From positions 1-64,000 of the forward strand of contig JAYWMQ010000061.1 of the NCBI GenBank assembly GCA_035873375.1: a stretch of DNA of 64,000 nt, given 5' to 3'. The position numbers were made by a program, and so were the translations under genes. Numbering within the stretch: position 1 is the first letter of the stretch; each line of letters starts with the position of its first letter. Origin of the DNA: Nitrospirota bacterium (lineage in GTDB: Bacteria > Nitrospirota > Thermodesulfovibrionia > Thermodesulfovibrionales > JdFR-85). Under the pieces are notes generated by a model, which was not told the DNA's origin, made no database searches, and saw only the letters and a program-made list of their open reading frames with translations. Shown here piece by piece: positions 45,628 to 53,546 of this stretch.

Positions 45628-48204
45628 ATGAGCAGTATCCCTGATAGATTCTTCACATCTGCCGAGAGATTTTCAGAAAAGGTAGCCTTTCACTACTTCA
45701 AAGAGGAGTGGAAGCAGCTCACCTACCGGGACGTCGCCCATTATACAGTCTCTCTGCTTGGAAGACTGAAGGAAAAGGGGATTAAAAAGGGCGACAGGTT
45801 TTTTTTGTCTGCAAGGAACTCTCCCTGCTGGTGCATCTCCTATCTTGCCCTTTCCGCTGCCGGTGCCGTGGGGGTTCCTGTTGACCCTGAGCTCACTGCT
45901 TCGGAGATGAGAAACCTTATGATTGATGCTGAGGTGGCCTTTGTCCTTTATGATGATTATACCGGGACAAAGGTTATGGAGGCATCAGAGGGTCTTGTTG
46001 TTGAGACATTCGACATAAACGGAATCACAGATTCCACACCCCCAAAGGACGCTGAAATCCCGGCCCCCAATACCCCCCTGACCCCTGACGATATTGCCTC
46101 CATCATATATACATCCGGGACCACGGGCAAGCCAAAGGGTGTTGTCCTGACTCACGGCAACTTCTGCTCGGATGCAGATGCCCTGATTGCAGCAGGCATA
46201 ATCAGTCATGATGACAACATAATCTCGGTCCTCCCTCTTCATCACACCTATCCCTTTATGACCACCTTTCTGGTACCACTCTTTGAAGGGGCAACAGTAA
46301 CATATCCGCCGGGGCTAAAGGGACCGGAACTCCTCAATGCAGTAAGGGAAAGGGGAGGAACTATCCTTGTAGGTGTCCCCCAACTGCTCGAACTCTTCAG
46401 AAACAGGATTTTTCAGGGATTCAGTGAGGTGCCCCTGCTTAACAGGGTATTCCCTTATCTGCTGAAACTCTTCAGTCTCCTGCGGAACAGGTTTAACATA
46501 AACCCCGGCAAATATGTGTTCTCTTCAGTTCACGGGAAGTTCGGCAGGCAGTTCAGGTTCTTTGCATCCGGAGGGGCAAAACTCGACCCTCAGGTTATGC
46601 AGGACCTGGAGGCGATCGGGTTTACAGTGCTTGAGGGTTACGGCCTCACCGAGACCTCCCCTGTTGTGACGTTCAACCCCCCGCACAGGAGAAAAACCGG
46701 CTCTGCCGGCAGACCCCTCAGCAATGTGGAGATAAAAACAAGCAGTGACGGAGAGGTCCTGATAAAGGGGCCGATGGTTATGAAGGGATACTATAAAAAC
46801 CCCGAGGAGACGGAAAAGGTGATCAGGAATGGCTGGCTGCATACCGGAGACCTTGGTTATCTGGACAGCGAGGGCTATCTCCATATCACAGGCAGGACTA
46901 AAGAGGTTATTGTGCTGAGTTCAGGCAAAAACATCTATCCCGAGGATGTGGAGAGGCATTATCAGGGGATTGAATTGATAAAGGAACTATGCGTAGTCGG
47001 CACCGGTGACGGGCTGAGCGCAGTTGTAGTACCTGATATGGAGATGGCAAAGAAGATGAAGGTCGGCAACATTTATGAATATCTCAAATGGGAGATAAAC
47101 GCCCTTTCGATGAAGCTTCCCCCTCATATGAGGCTGAAAGGATTTGTCCTTCATTCTGCCCCCCTGCCGCGAACACCTCTTGGTAAACTGAGGAGGTTTA
47201 TGGTAAAGAAACTCCTGGAGGAAGAGAAGAGAGAAGCCAAGGCGGAAGTAGATGAAACCCTCCTCGGGGATGAGATTTCCTCAAAGGTCATATCGTCGTT
47301 GAGGGAGGTTGCGGGTAAGGATATTGCTGTAGGAAGAACAGACAGCCTGGAGCTGGATATCGGGCTTGACAGCCTCAAGAGGATCGAGCTGGTCGTTGCA
47401 CTGGAGAGAAACCTCGGCATAAAACTTTACGATGATTTCACCCTTGATGTTCAGACGGTTGAGGAGTTGATAGAAAAGGTAAGAAGCACTGTCAGGGAAG
47501 GAGGCCGGAAGAGGGGAGAAGACGTCAGGCTCCTTGATGCAGAGGAGGGTGAGAAGAAGATTGCCGAGAGTCTACTTTCTCAGGGCCTGTATGAAAAGGG
47601 ACTGCTCTTTATAGTGCTTGGATTCCTGAGGCTCCTGAGCAGGATTTACTTCAGGGTAAGGATCACCGGCATAGAGAACATACCCCAGCCGCCCTTTATT
47701 ATAGCGCCGAATCATGCAAGCTACCTTGACAGCTTTCTCCTTGCTGCCAACCTGCCCTTCCGGGTTTTTAAATCCCTTTATTTCCAGGGGGCAAGTAAAT
47801 ATTTTGAAGGCCCTTTTATGAGATGGGTTGCTCATTTTGCCCATGTAATACCGATCGACCCGGACACCTCACTCCTGAGTGCTCTGAGGGTGAGTGCCTA
47901 TCTATTAAAACAGAAGAGGGCACTCTGCATATTCCCTGAAGGCGGAAGGACCTTTAACGGAGAAGTCATGGAATTCAAAAAAGGCATGGCTATCCTCACC
48001 GTTGAACTCAATGTACCCGTTGTCCCGGTCTATATCAAAGGAACATTCAAATCCATGCCAAGGGGCAGTAAGTACCCCAAACCTGCACACATTGAGATAC
48101 ACATCGGCCCCCCGGTAGTCCCGGAAACGGATAAAGAGGCCCCTGATCCCCACCAGGCATTTGCCGACAGGGTGAGAGAAGAGGTAATCAAGTTAAAGCC
48201 GTAA
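45628..48204 (+). CDS. Acyl-CoA/ACP synthetase - carrier protein - PlsC acyltransferase fusion
   Basis: In this 858-residue protein, residues 1 to about 530 are an AMP-forming acyl synthetase (IIYTSGTTGKPKG near 155). Residues of about 555-625 look like an acyl carrier domain with the phosphopantetheine serine in IGLDSLKRIE near 582. Residues of about 650-858 are a PlsC-type acyltransferase with NHASYLDS near 695 and FPEGGRTF near 770. It thus could activate a fatty acid, load it onto its own carrier and esterify it to a lysophospholipid. E. coli Aas joins the two outer activities in reverse order and without a carrier. Confidence 0.88.
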   Translation: MSSIPDRFFTSAERFSEKVAFHYFKEEWKQLTYRDVAHYTVSLLGRLKEKGIKKGDRFFLSARNSPCWCISYLALSAAGAVGVPVDPELTASEMRNLMIDAEVAFVLYDDYTGTKVMEASEGLVVETFDINGITDSTPPKDAEIPAPNTPLTPDDIASIIYTSGTTGKPKGVVLTHGNFCSDADALIAAGIISHDDNIISVLPLHHTYPFMTTFLVPLFEGATVTYPPGLKGPELLNAVRERGGTILVGVPQLLELFRNRIFQGFSEVPLLNRVFPYLLKLFSLLRNRFNINPGKYVFSSVHGKFGRQFRFFASGGAKLDPQVMQDLEAIGFTVLEGYGLTETSPVVTFNPPHRRKTGSAGRPLSNVEIKTSSDGEVLIKGPMVMKGYYKNPEETEKVIRNGWLHTGDLGYLDSEGYLHITGRTKEVIVLSSGKNIYPEDVERHYQGIELIKELCVVGTGDGLSAVVVPDMEMAKKMKVGNIYEYLKWEINALSMKLPPHMRLKGFVLHSAPLPRTPLGKLRRFMVKKLLEEEKREAKAEVDETLLGDEISSKVISSLREVAGKDIAVGRTDSLELDIGLDSLKRIELVVALERNLGIKLYDDFTLDVQTVEELIEKVRSTVREGGRKRGEDVRLLDAEEGEKKIAESLLSQGLYEKGLLFIVLGFLRLLSRIYFRVRITGIENIPQPPFIIAPNHASYLDSFLLAANLPFRVFKSLYFQGASKYFEGPFMRWVAHFAHVIPIDPDTSLLSALRVSAYLLKQKRALCIFPEGGRTFNGEVMEFKKGMAILTVELNVPVVPVYIKGTFKSMPRGSKYPKPAHIEIHIGPPVVPETDKEAPDPHQAFADRVREEVIKLKP

Positions 48205-48559
48205 AGGATTTTATTGAGAGGGTCAGGGTGGGGGTGCTGCCTCCAAAAGACCCTTTGGAAGGCATAGAAGTAGATATACGGATTGCAAAGGTGCTGAATT
48301 CATGTTTGAAGAGACCCTCTCCAGAATAGCCGGCTAAAGGAATTCGACGCATCGTCAGATGAAAAAAACTTCCTGAAGACCTTTGAGGGGATATTGAAGG
48401 AGATAAAAAGTTGATGTTCTCGTAAAAAGTCCATCACTGTCATTGCGAGGAGCAAAGCGACGAAGCAAATAGTATACGAAAAATATTAAGCTGGAATAAA
48501 TTTGCACATATGTAAGAAAAATGATAAAATGTAAGAAAAAGATACAGAAGGGGGAGATA
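48205..48559. other. Spacer at the left border of the accessory region
   Basis: No full gene. A short open stretch at about 48360-48414 (TFEGILKEIKS ending in TGA) has no start and may be debris. A common dispersed repeat (GTCATTGCGAGGAGCAAAGC type) sits at 48439-48470. The ribosome site of the antitoxin gene ends the stretch. Confidence 0.5.
48439..48470. repeat. GTCATTGCGAGGAGC-type dispersed repeat
   Basis: Matches a 32-bp sequence family that I know to be scattered in many bacterial genomes, usually with AGCGACGAAGCAAT as its right half. Only one copy was seen in this window. Confidence 0.6.
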
Positions 48560-48817
48560 ATGCCTATTGCAACACTAACATCAAAAGGACAGATGACCAT
48601 ACCAAAAGAAGTAAGAAAAGCCTTAAACCTGAAACCGTCTGAAAAGGTCATCATTGTTGTCGAGGGCGATCAGGCTGTTATTAGACCCCTGCGGGGCAAT
48701 ATCCTTGATATCGGTGGTTCGATAAGGATACCAGACAAGGAGAAGCCCATGGATTTTCATAAAGTGAGAAAAGAGACGAAAAAAAGAGTTGCTAAAGTGG
48801 TGGCGGCAGGTAAGTAG
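48560..48817 (+). CDS. AbrB/VapB-type antitoxin
   Basis: This is 85 residues from the ATG at 48560, preceded by GGGGGAG. The N-terminus MPIATLTSKGQMTIPKEVRK is the classical swapped-hairpin AbrB DNA-binding domain; the tail is basic. Three bases separate it from the PIN gene, so it is the antitoxin of a VapBC-like pair and is likely to repress its own operon. Confidence 0.9.
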   Translation: MPIATLTSKGQMTIPKEVRKALNLKPSEKVIIVVEGDQAVIRPLRGNILDIGGSIRIPDKEKPMDFHKVRKETKKRVAKVVAAGK

Positions 48818-48820
48818 GCT

Positions 48821-49228
48821 ATGGAAAAAAAGTTTATTGATACAAACATATTTCTCAGGTATCTAACCAGGGATGACCCTTCAAAATATGATAAGTGCAA
48901 CAGCCTCTTTAAGAAAGCCATCGAAGGCAAGATAGCACTTGTAACATCAGGGATGGTAATTGCTGAACTGGTATGGACCCTTTCATCTTATTACAGGGTT
49001 CCCAAGGCTGATGTTATTGAAAAGATTTCAATCATAGTTAGCACCGAGAGCCTGTATATCCCGGACAGGGATATCATTGCAGATGCCCTTGTCCTTTACA
49101 GCAGAAAAAACATCGATTATATTGACGCCTATAATGCTATTTTCATGAAGAATCATGGCGTTTCGGAAATTTATTCATATGATGAAGATTTTAATGCAAT
49201 TAAAGGAATTAAAAGAGAGGAACCGTAA
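48821..49228 (+). CDS. VapC-like PIN-domain toxin
   Basis: This 135-residue protein has PIN acidic residues at FIDTNIFLRY (Asp7), IAELVW (Glu near 48) and DYIDAYNAI (Asp near 105-108), with a terminal SYDEDF. It is a predicted ribonuclease toxin countered by the AbrB-type protein. The last 18 codons are repeated almost exactly at 59244-59299 on the far side of the restriction island, so the gene marks the island's left attachment or recombination point. Confidence 0.9.
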   Translation: MEKKFIDTNIFLRYLTRDDPSKYDKCNSLFKKAIEGKIALVTSGMVIAELVWTLSSYYRVPKADVIEKISIIVSTESLYIPDRDIIADALVLYSRKNIDYIDAYNAIFMKNHGVSEIYSYDEDFNAIKGIKREEP

Positions 49229-49493
49229 CAGAATTTATAAGTGCGAGAGCTGAAGGGGTGGGGAATTGCAGATTGAGGAATATAGGAGTCTTTATCAACA
49301 ACTCCTGCACTCTTAATCTCCTGAACTCATGAACGCATGTCGACTACGACACTGGTTGACATAGTGGGTATGGTAAGAAGGTAAAACCAACGTGAAAAAT
49401 ATTGACTTAAAAGTGAAGAAGAAGCAGCATATTAATTTGGTGGTCTCCGTTACCTGAGATTGTACCGGTCTCGATTAGCTGGGACGTGACACT
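49173..49493. repeat. Left copy of a 320-bp direct repeat flanking the defence island
   Basis: Spans the 3' end of the PIN gene and about 265 bp beyond. The right copy is 59244-59556 (313 bp); the two differ at scattered bases and by an 8-bp gap near 49330. Both contain GTCGACTACGACACT, TTGGTGGTCTCCGTTACCTG and end in GACGTGACACT. The non-coding part has no recognised gene; it contains a 22-codon GTG-started frame ending in TGA, too short to credit. Confidence 0.93.
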
Positions 49494-49738
49494 TTGAGTC
49501 TATAGACCTTCATAATAAATATCTTGGGTGTATAGGTTGGAAGCCAACTGATAATGTTTGGGTGAAGTGGTTTGACTTATACTTTGTATGCTTTAACTAT
49601 GTGAAAAGTAATGAACTCAATGAGTTAGAAATAACAGAAGAAAATAATTTGAAAATCAACCAACTATTTTCTTCTCTAATGGACAATAAGCCAAACTATT
49701 TTTTATCAAAGCTATCGAGATTACATGCAAACACATAA
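49490..49738 (+). pseudogene. 5'-truncated ORF remnant at the left island junction
   Basis: An open frame of 82 codons (FESIDLHNKYLGC...SKLSRLHANT) runs from the repeat edge to a TAA without any plausible start codon near its beginning. It starts exactly where the similarity between the direct repeats ends, so it appears to be the C-terminal part of a gene cut by the rearrangement. The family was not recognised. Confidence 0.5.
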
Positions 49739-49812
49739 CAAACTCATCCAGAGGACGTTAGCCCTATGAAAAAGGAAGTGAATAAAGAAATAAAAAATTC
49801 CCGTACAGGAAC

Positions 49813-49831
49813 GCCCAACGTCTTGTTGGGC
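49813..49831 (+). other. Small perfect hairpin before hsdM
   Basis: GCCCAAC (49813-49819), loop GTCTT, GTTGGGC (49825-49831). It lies 27 bp before the hsdM start with AAAAC rather than a T-run after it, so it is more likely a leader structure than a terminator. Confidence 0.45.
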
Positions 49832-49857
49832 TAAAACAATTAAAAAGGACGCGGTAA

Positions 49858-51312
49858 ATGTTTGAACAGACCTTTAAGAATATTGACGACATACTGCATA
49901 AAGACGCAGGATGTAGCAGTGAACTGGATTATGTAGAACAAACCTCATGGGTATTATTCCTGAAATATCTTGATGACCTTGAAAAAGATAAGCAAACCAA
50001 AGCTGATTTGTCCGGTAAAACATATACACCCATTATAGAATCCGAATTCAAGTGGGATAAATGGGCTGCGCCAAAAACCAAAGATGGAAACCTTGACCAC
50101 CACAAGGCAGCAAACGGTGATGATTTAAAAGATTTTGTTGATTTGAAGCTCTTTCCATACTTAAAAAAGCTCAAAACATCTTCGGACAGTCCCGATACTA
50201 TTGAATACAAAATTGGTGAAGTATTCAGCGAATTAAAAAACAAAGTTCAGAGTGGATATAATCTTCGTGAAGTAATAAATCTCGTGGATGAACTCCGTTT
50301 CCGTTCCCATAAAGAAAAACATGAAATGTCTCATCTTTATGAAGACAAGATTAAAAACATGGGAAATGCCGGACGAAACGGCGGTGAATATTATACGCCC
50401 CGTCCGCTTATTAAAACCATTGTAAAAGTTGTCTCTCCAAAAATTGGAGATAAAATTTATGACGGTGCAGTTGGCTCTGCTGGCTTTTTATGCGAGGCGT
50501 TTCAATATCTCCAGGAAAGTAAAGAACTTACTACCAAAGATATGGCGACTCTGCAGAAGGCTACCTTTTACGGTAAAGAGAAAAAATCTCTGGCATACAT
50601 CATCGGCACTATGAACATGATACTTCATGGTATCGAAGCGCCGAATGTCGTGCATACCAATACCCTGTCAGAAAATATCAGAGATATTCAGGAAAAAGAC
50701 CGTTATGATGTCATTCTGACAAATCCGCCCTTCGGCGGTAAGGAACGCAAAGAAGTTCAGCAAAACTTTCCCATTAAAACCGGTGAGACAGCTTTTCTGT
50801 TTTTACAGCATTTTATTAAGATTTTAAAAGCCGGAGGAAAAGCCGGTGTTATTATAAAAAACACCTTTTTATCCAATACGGATAATGCTTCTATCTCTTT
50901 AAGAAAAACACTGCTGGAAAGCTGTAATCTGCATACGATTCTTGATATGCCCGGCGGAACGTTTACCGGGGCGGGCGTTAAAACGGTTGTCTTGTTTTTT
51001 GAAAAAGGCGCTCCCACAAAAAAGGTCTGGTATTATCAGCTTAATCTTGACCGTAATCTTGGTAAGACAAATCCGTTGAATGAATATGACTTGGCGGAGT
51101 TTGTACAACTGCAAAAAACAAAGACAGATTCTGAAAATTCATGGACGGTTGATATAAAAGATATTGACCAGACCACCTTTGATTTATCGGTTAAGAATCC
51201 CAATAAAAAAGATGAAACAGTTTTGAGGGAGCCGAAAGAGATATGGGCTGAAATTGCAAAACTGGACAAGGAAAGCGCTGAGATTTTGAAGAAGGTGAAA
51301 GAGTTGGTATGA
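49858..51312 (+). CDS. hsdM: Type I restriction-modification methyltransferase subunit HsdM
   Basis: This 484-residue protein makes N6-methyladenine in the target set by HsdS. An HsdM N-terminal helical domain (1-150) precedes GEYYTPR (176-182), the SAM loop DGAVGSAGF (202-210, a variant of the usual DPAxGxGGF) and the catalytic NPPF (289-292). Codon use is AT-rich relative to the flanking housekeeping genes. The stop overlaps the hsdS start by 4 nt. Confidence 0.95.
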   Translation: MFEQTFKNIDDILHKDAGCSSELDYVEQTSWVLFLKYLDDLEKDKQTKADLSGKTYTPIIESEFKWDKWAAPKTKDGNLDHHKAANGDDLKDFVDLKLFPYLKKLKTSSDSPDTIEYKIGEVFSELKNKVQSGYNLREVINLVDELRFRSHKEKHEMSHLYEDKIKNMGNAGRNGGEYYTPRPLIKTIVKVVSPKIGDKIYDGAVGSAGFLCEAFQYLQESKELTTKDMATLQKATFYGKEKKSLAYIIGTMNMILHGIEAPNVVHTNTLSENIRDIQEKDRYDVILTNPPFGGKERKEVQQNFPIKTGETAFLFLQHFIKILKAGGKAGVIIKNTFLSNTDNASISLRKTLLESCNLHTILDMPGGTFTGAGVKTVVLFFEKGAPTKKVWYYQLNLDRNLGKTNPLNEYDLAEFVQLQKTKTDSENSWTVDIKDIDQTTFDLSVKNPNKKDETVLREPKEIWAEIAKLDKESAEILKKVKELV

Positions 51313-52439
51313 AAAAAGGATGGGAGTTAAAAAGAATCGGCCAAGTTTGCCTGGTTATTGCCGGACAATCACCGGAAGGAAAATTTTATAATAAAAACTC
51401 TACCGGACTTCCTTTTTATCAAGGCAAAAAAGAATTCACCGACAAGTTTATTGGGAAGCCAACAACTTGGACAACAAAAGTAACAAAGGAAGCTATTAAA
51501 GATGACATTTTGATGTCTGTTCGAGCACCAGTAGGTCCAGTCAATTTCTCAACTGAAAAAATATGTATCGGGCGTGGTCTTGCGGCAATTAGAAGTAATG
51601 GCCAGTTAGATAAAGAATTCCTTTTCAATTTTTTAGTAAAGTATGAAAATGAAATTACGGGTAACACAGGTGCAGTATTTAACTCTATAAATAAATCTCA
51701 AATCGAAGCAATAGAAATCCCCATCCCCCCGCTCCCCGAACAAAAACGCATTGTAAAAATCCTCGATAAAGCCTTTAAAGCAATTGACAAGGCAAAAGAA
51801 AATGCCGAAAAGAATTTTGCCAATGCCAAAGAGCTGTTTGAGAGTTATTTGAATGGTATTTTCAGCAATCCGGGGAAGGATTGGGAGGAGAAGAGGCTGG
51901 GGGATGTGTGTAAAGTTATCGCGGGCCAATCACCAGAGGGTAAATACTATAATAAAAGCGGAGTGGGATTACCATTTTATCAGGGTAAGAGAGATTTCAT
52001 GGAGAAAATTATCGGTAACCCTACTACTTGGACGTCTGTTACAACTAAAGAAGCTCTCAAGGACGATATCCTCATGTCAGTTCGTGCACCTGTTGGGCCA
52101 GTTAATTTTTCTATACAGAAGATTTGCATAGGTCGTGGTCTTGCAGCAATACGAGCAGGAGATGAAATTGACAAAGAATTTCTTTTCCAGTCTCTTATTA
52201 AACATGAAAATGAAATAACGGGCAATGAAGGTGCGGTTTTCAACTCAATAAACAAAGCACAAATTGAGGCAATTCAGATCCCCATCCCTCCGCTCCCCGA
52301 ACAAAAACGCATTGTCTCCAAGCTCGACGCTTTTTCAGCCGAAACAAACCGGCTTGTGAAAATCTATCAACAGAAAATTACTGTTTTGAAAGAATTGAAG
52401 GAATCAATACTGCAAAAAGCATTTAAGGGGGAGTTGTAG
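51309..52439 (+). CDS. hsdS: Type I specificity subunit HsdS with two near-identical target recognition halves
   Basis: This 376-residue protein has two halves (about 1-170 and 190-376), each with a target recognition domain and the conserved IPIPPLPEQKRIV segment plus a helical spacer. The halves are nearly the same in protein: IAGQSPEGK(F/Y)YNK, GLPFYQGK, DDILMSVRAPVGPVNFS and ICIGRGLAAIR occur in both, while the DNA has drifted at many third positions. Normal HsdS has two different domains that read two different half-sites. Equal halves predict an inverted-repeat recognition sequence. The next gene begins three bases after the stop. Confidence 0.93.
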   Translation: MKKGWELKRIGQVCLVIAGQSPEGKFYNKNSTGLPFYQGKKEFTDKFIGKPTTWTTKVTKEAIKDDILMSVRAPVGPVNFSTEKICIGRGLAAIRSNGQLDKEFLFNFLVKYENEITGNTGAVFNSINKSQIEAIEIPIPPLPEQKRIVKILDKAFKAIDKAKENAEKNFANAKELFESYLNGIFSNPGKDWEEKRLGDVCKVIAGQSPEGKYYNKSGVGLPFYQGKRDFMEKIIGNPTTWTSVTTKEALKDDILMSVRAPVGPVNFSIQKICIGRGLAAIRAGDEIDKEFLFQSLIKHENEITGNEGAVFNSINKAQIEAIQIPIPPLPEQKRIVSKLDAFSAETNRLVKIYQQKITVLKELKESILQKAFKGEL

Positions 52440-52442
52440 GTT

Positions 52443-53546
52443 ATGGCAAAGACAATCAATATTGATAATGATAAAAAAGAAATAATTAGAAACCTCCAAA
52501 AAGCGGTACAGTCTGCAAATCTGAACTTCCTCTTTGGTTCCGGCTGTTCAACTCCCGTATTGCAAGTCCTTCAAAATATCGAACAAGAAATCGAAAAGCT
52601 ACGTAGCGAGAATAAAGATAATGAAGCCAATAAAAAGCTCTCCGAATTCTTGGCCTCTTTTTTAGAATCTACAAACATTCTTGTTGAAGACCAATTTATT
52701 GAAAAGTGTGAAACAACAGAACAATGCAACTTACTTAAAACATTTCAAAACTATAGGAAATTCATTCAGGCAATTTCAAATATTCTTTTTGAAAGAAAAA
52801 GCAACATATTACATAAGCAGGCTACCATATTCACCACCAGCTACGATTTGTTTATTGAAAAAGCGTCTGAATCATTATCCGAATCCGTAATCCTTAATGA
52901 TGGCTTTAATCGCACTCCATCACTGACAAATTCCTATACATTTTCTCCAAAGCAATTTTTCAACACGGTATTCAATACAGGGAATCTCTATAATTATCAG
53001 GTCCAGGTGCCGGTTATCAATCTGGTAAAGTTGCACGGTTCTTTAAACTGGCAGCCAGGAGCAAACACAATTATTCAATCACTATGCTATTTAAAAAAGG
53101 CGGACGGATTAAAAGACGAAACAGGCGCTGATAAAATAGCTGAGTTTATTGACCTCTTTTCTCTTGTTCTGCCTAAGAAAGATAAATTCAAAGAAACAAT
53201 ATTAAATCAAACCTATTATGATTTGCTTCGGATTTACACAAACGAATTGGATAGAGAAAACACCCTATTGATAGCCGAAGGTTTTTCATTTGCTGATGAA
53301 CATATTTTAGATCTGACAAAACGAGCATTAAAAAACCCAACATTAAAATTGGTAATCTTCTGCTTTGATAAAGACCCTAAAGAATACGTAGATAAATTTT
53401 CATCATTCAACAATGTGGATATTATTTATTCTGAAAAAGAAAATCTTGATTTCAAAATGTTCAATTCGATTCTTTTAGATATTTTGCCTCAAAAGCCGGA
53501 TACGCCGGTCGATAAAGTTGAAACAAGGGAGTCTGCCGATGAATGA
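52443..53546 (+). CDS. SIR2-domain protein of a SIR2-HerA pair
   Basis: In this 367-residue protein, SIR2 motifs are FGSGCS (31-36), TTSYD (131-135), KLHGSLNW (196-203, with catalytic His198) and GFSFADEHI (280-288). In defence SIR2 enzymes the second motif is usually TTNYD, where Asn acts in NAD cleavage; here the codon is AGC (Ser133). It would deplete NAD during phage infection if active. HerA follows with an 8-nt overlap, the arrangement of the known SIR2-HerA anti-phage system, but here the pair is inside a Type I R-M operon. The start lies three bases after hsdS. Confidence 0.88.
   Translation: MAKTINIDNDKKEIIRNLQKAVQSANLNFLFGSGCSTPVLQVLQNIEQEIEKLRSENKDNEANKKLSEFLASFLESTNILVEDQFIEKCETTEQCNLLKTFQNYRKFIQAISNILFERKSNILHKQATIFTTSYDLFIEKASESLSESVILNDGFNRTPSLTNSYTFSPKQFFNTVFNTGNLYNYQVQVPVINLVKLHGSLNWQPGANTIIQSLCYLKKADGLKDETGADKIAEFIDLFSLVLPKKDKFKETILNQTYYDLLRIYTNELDRENTLLIAEGFSFADEHILDLTKRALKNPTLKLVIFCFDKDPKEYVDKFSSFNNVDIIYSEKENLDFKMFNSILLDILPQKPDTPVDKVETRESADE

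Noticed and set aside
49398-49457. GTG-started 22-codon frame in the direct repeat as a peptide gene
   Set aside because: Too short, no ribosome site, and the right copy carries substitutions without signs of coding constraint that could be judged from two copies.
49728-49831. Integron attC-like site (RYYYAAC...GTTRRRY pattern in GCCCAAC/GTTGGGC)
   Set aside because: The core-like words are only five bases apart, no second pair of boxes exists and no integrase or cassette row is present; a plain hairpin explains it.
50461-50490. Inactive HsdM because the SAM motif reads DGAVGSAGF instead of DPAxGxGGF
   Set aside because: The Asp and Gly framework and NPPF are intact, and this variant is plausible for the subfamily, so loss of activity is not supported.
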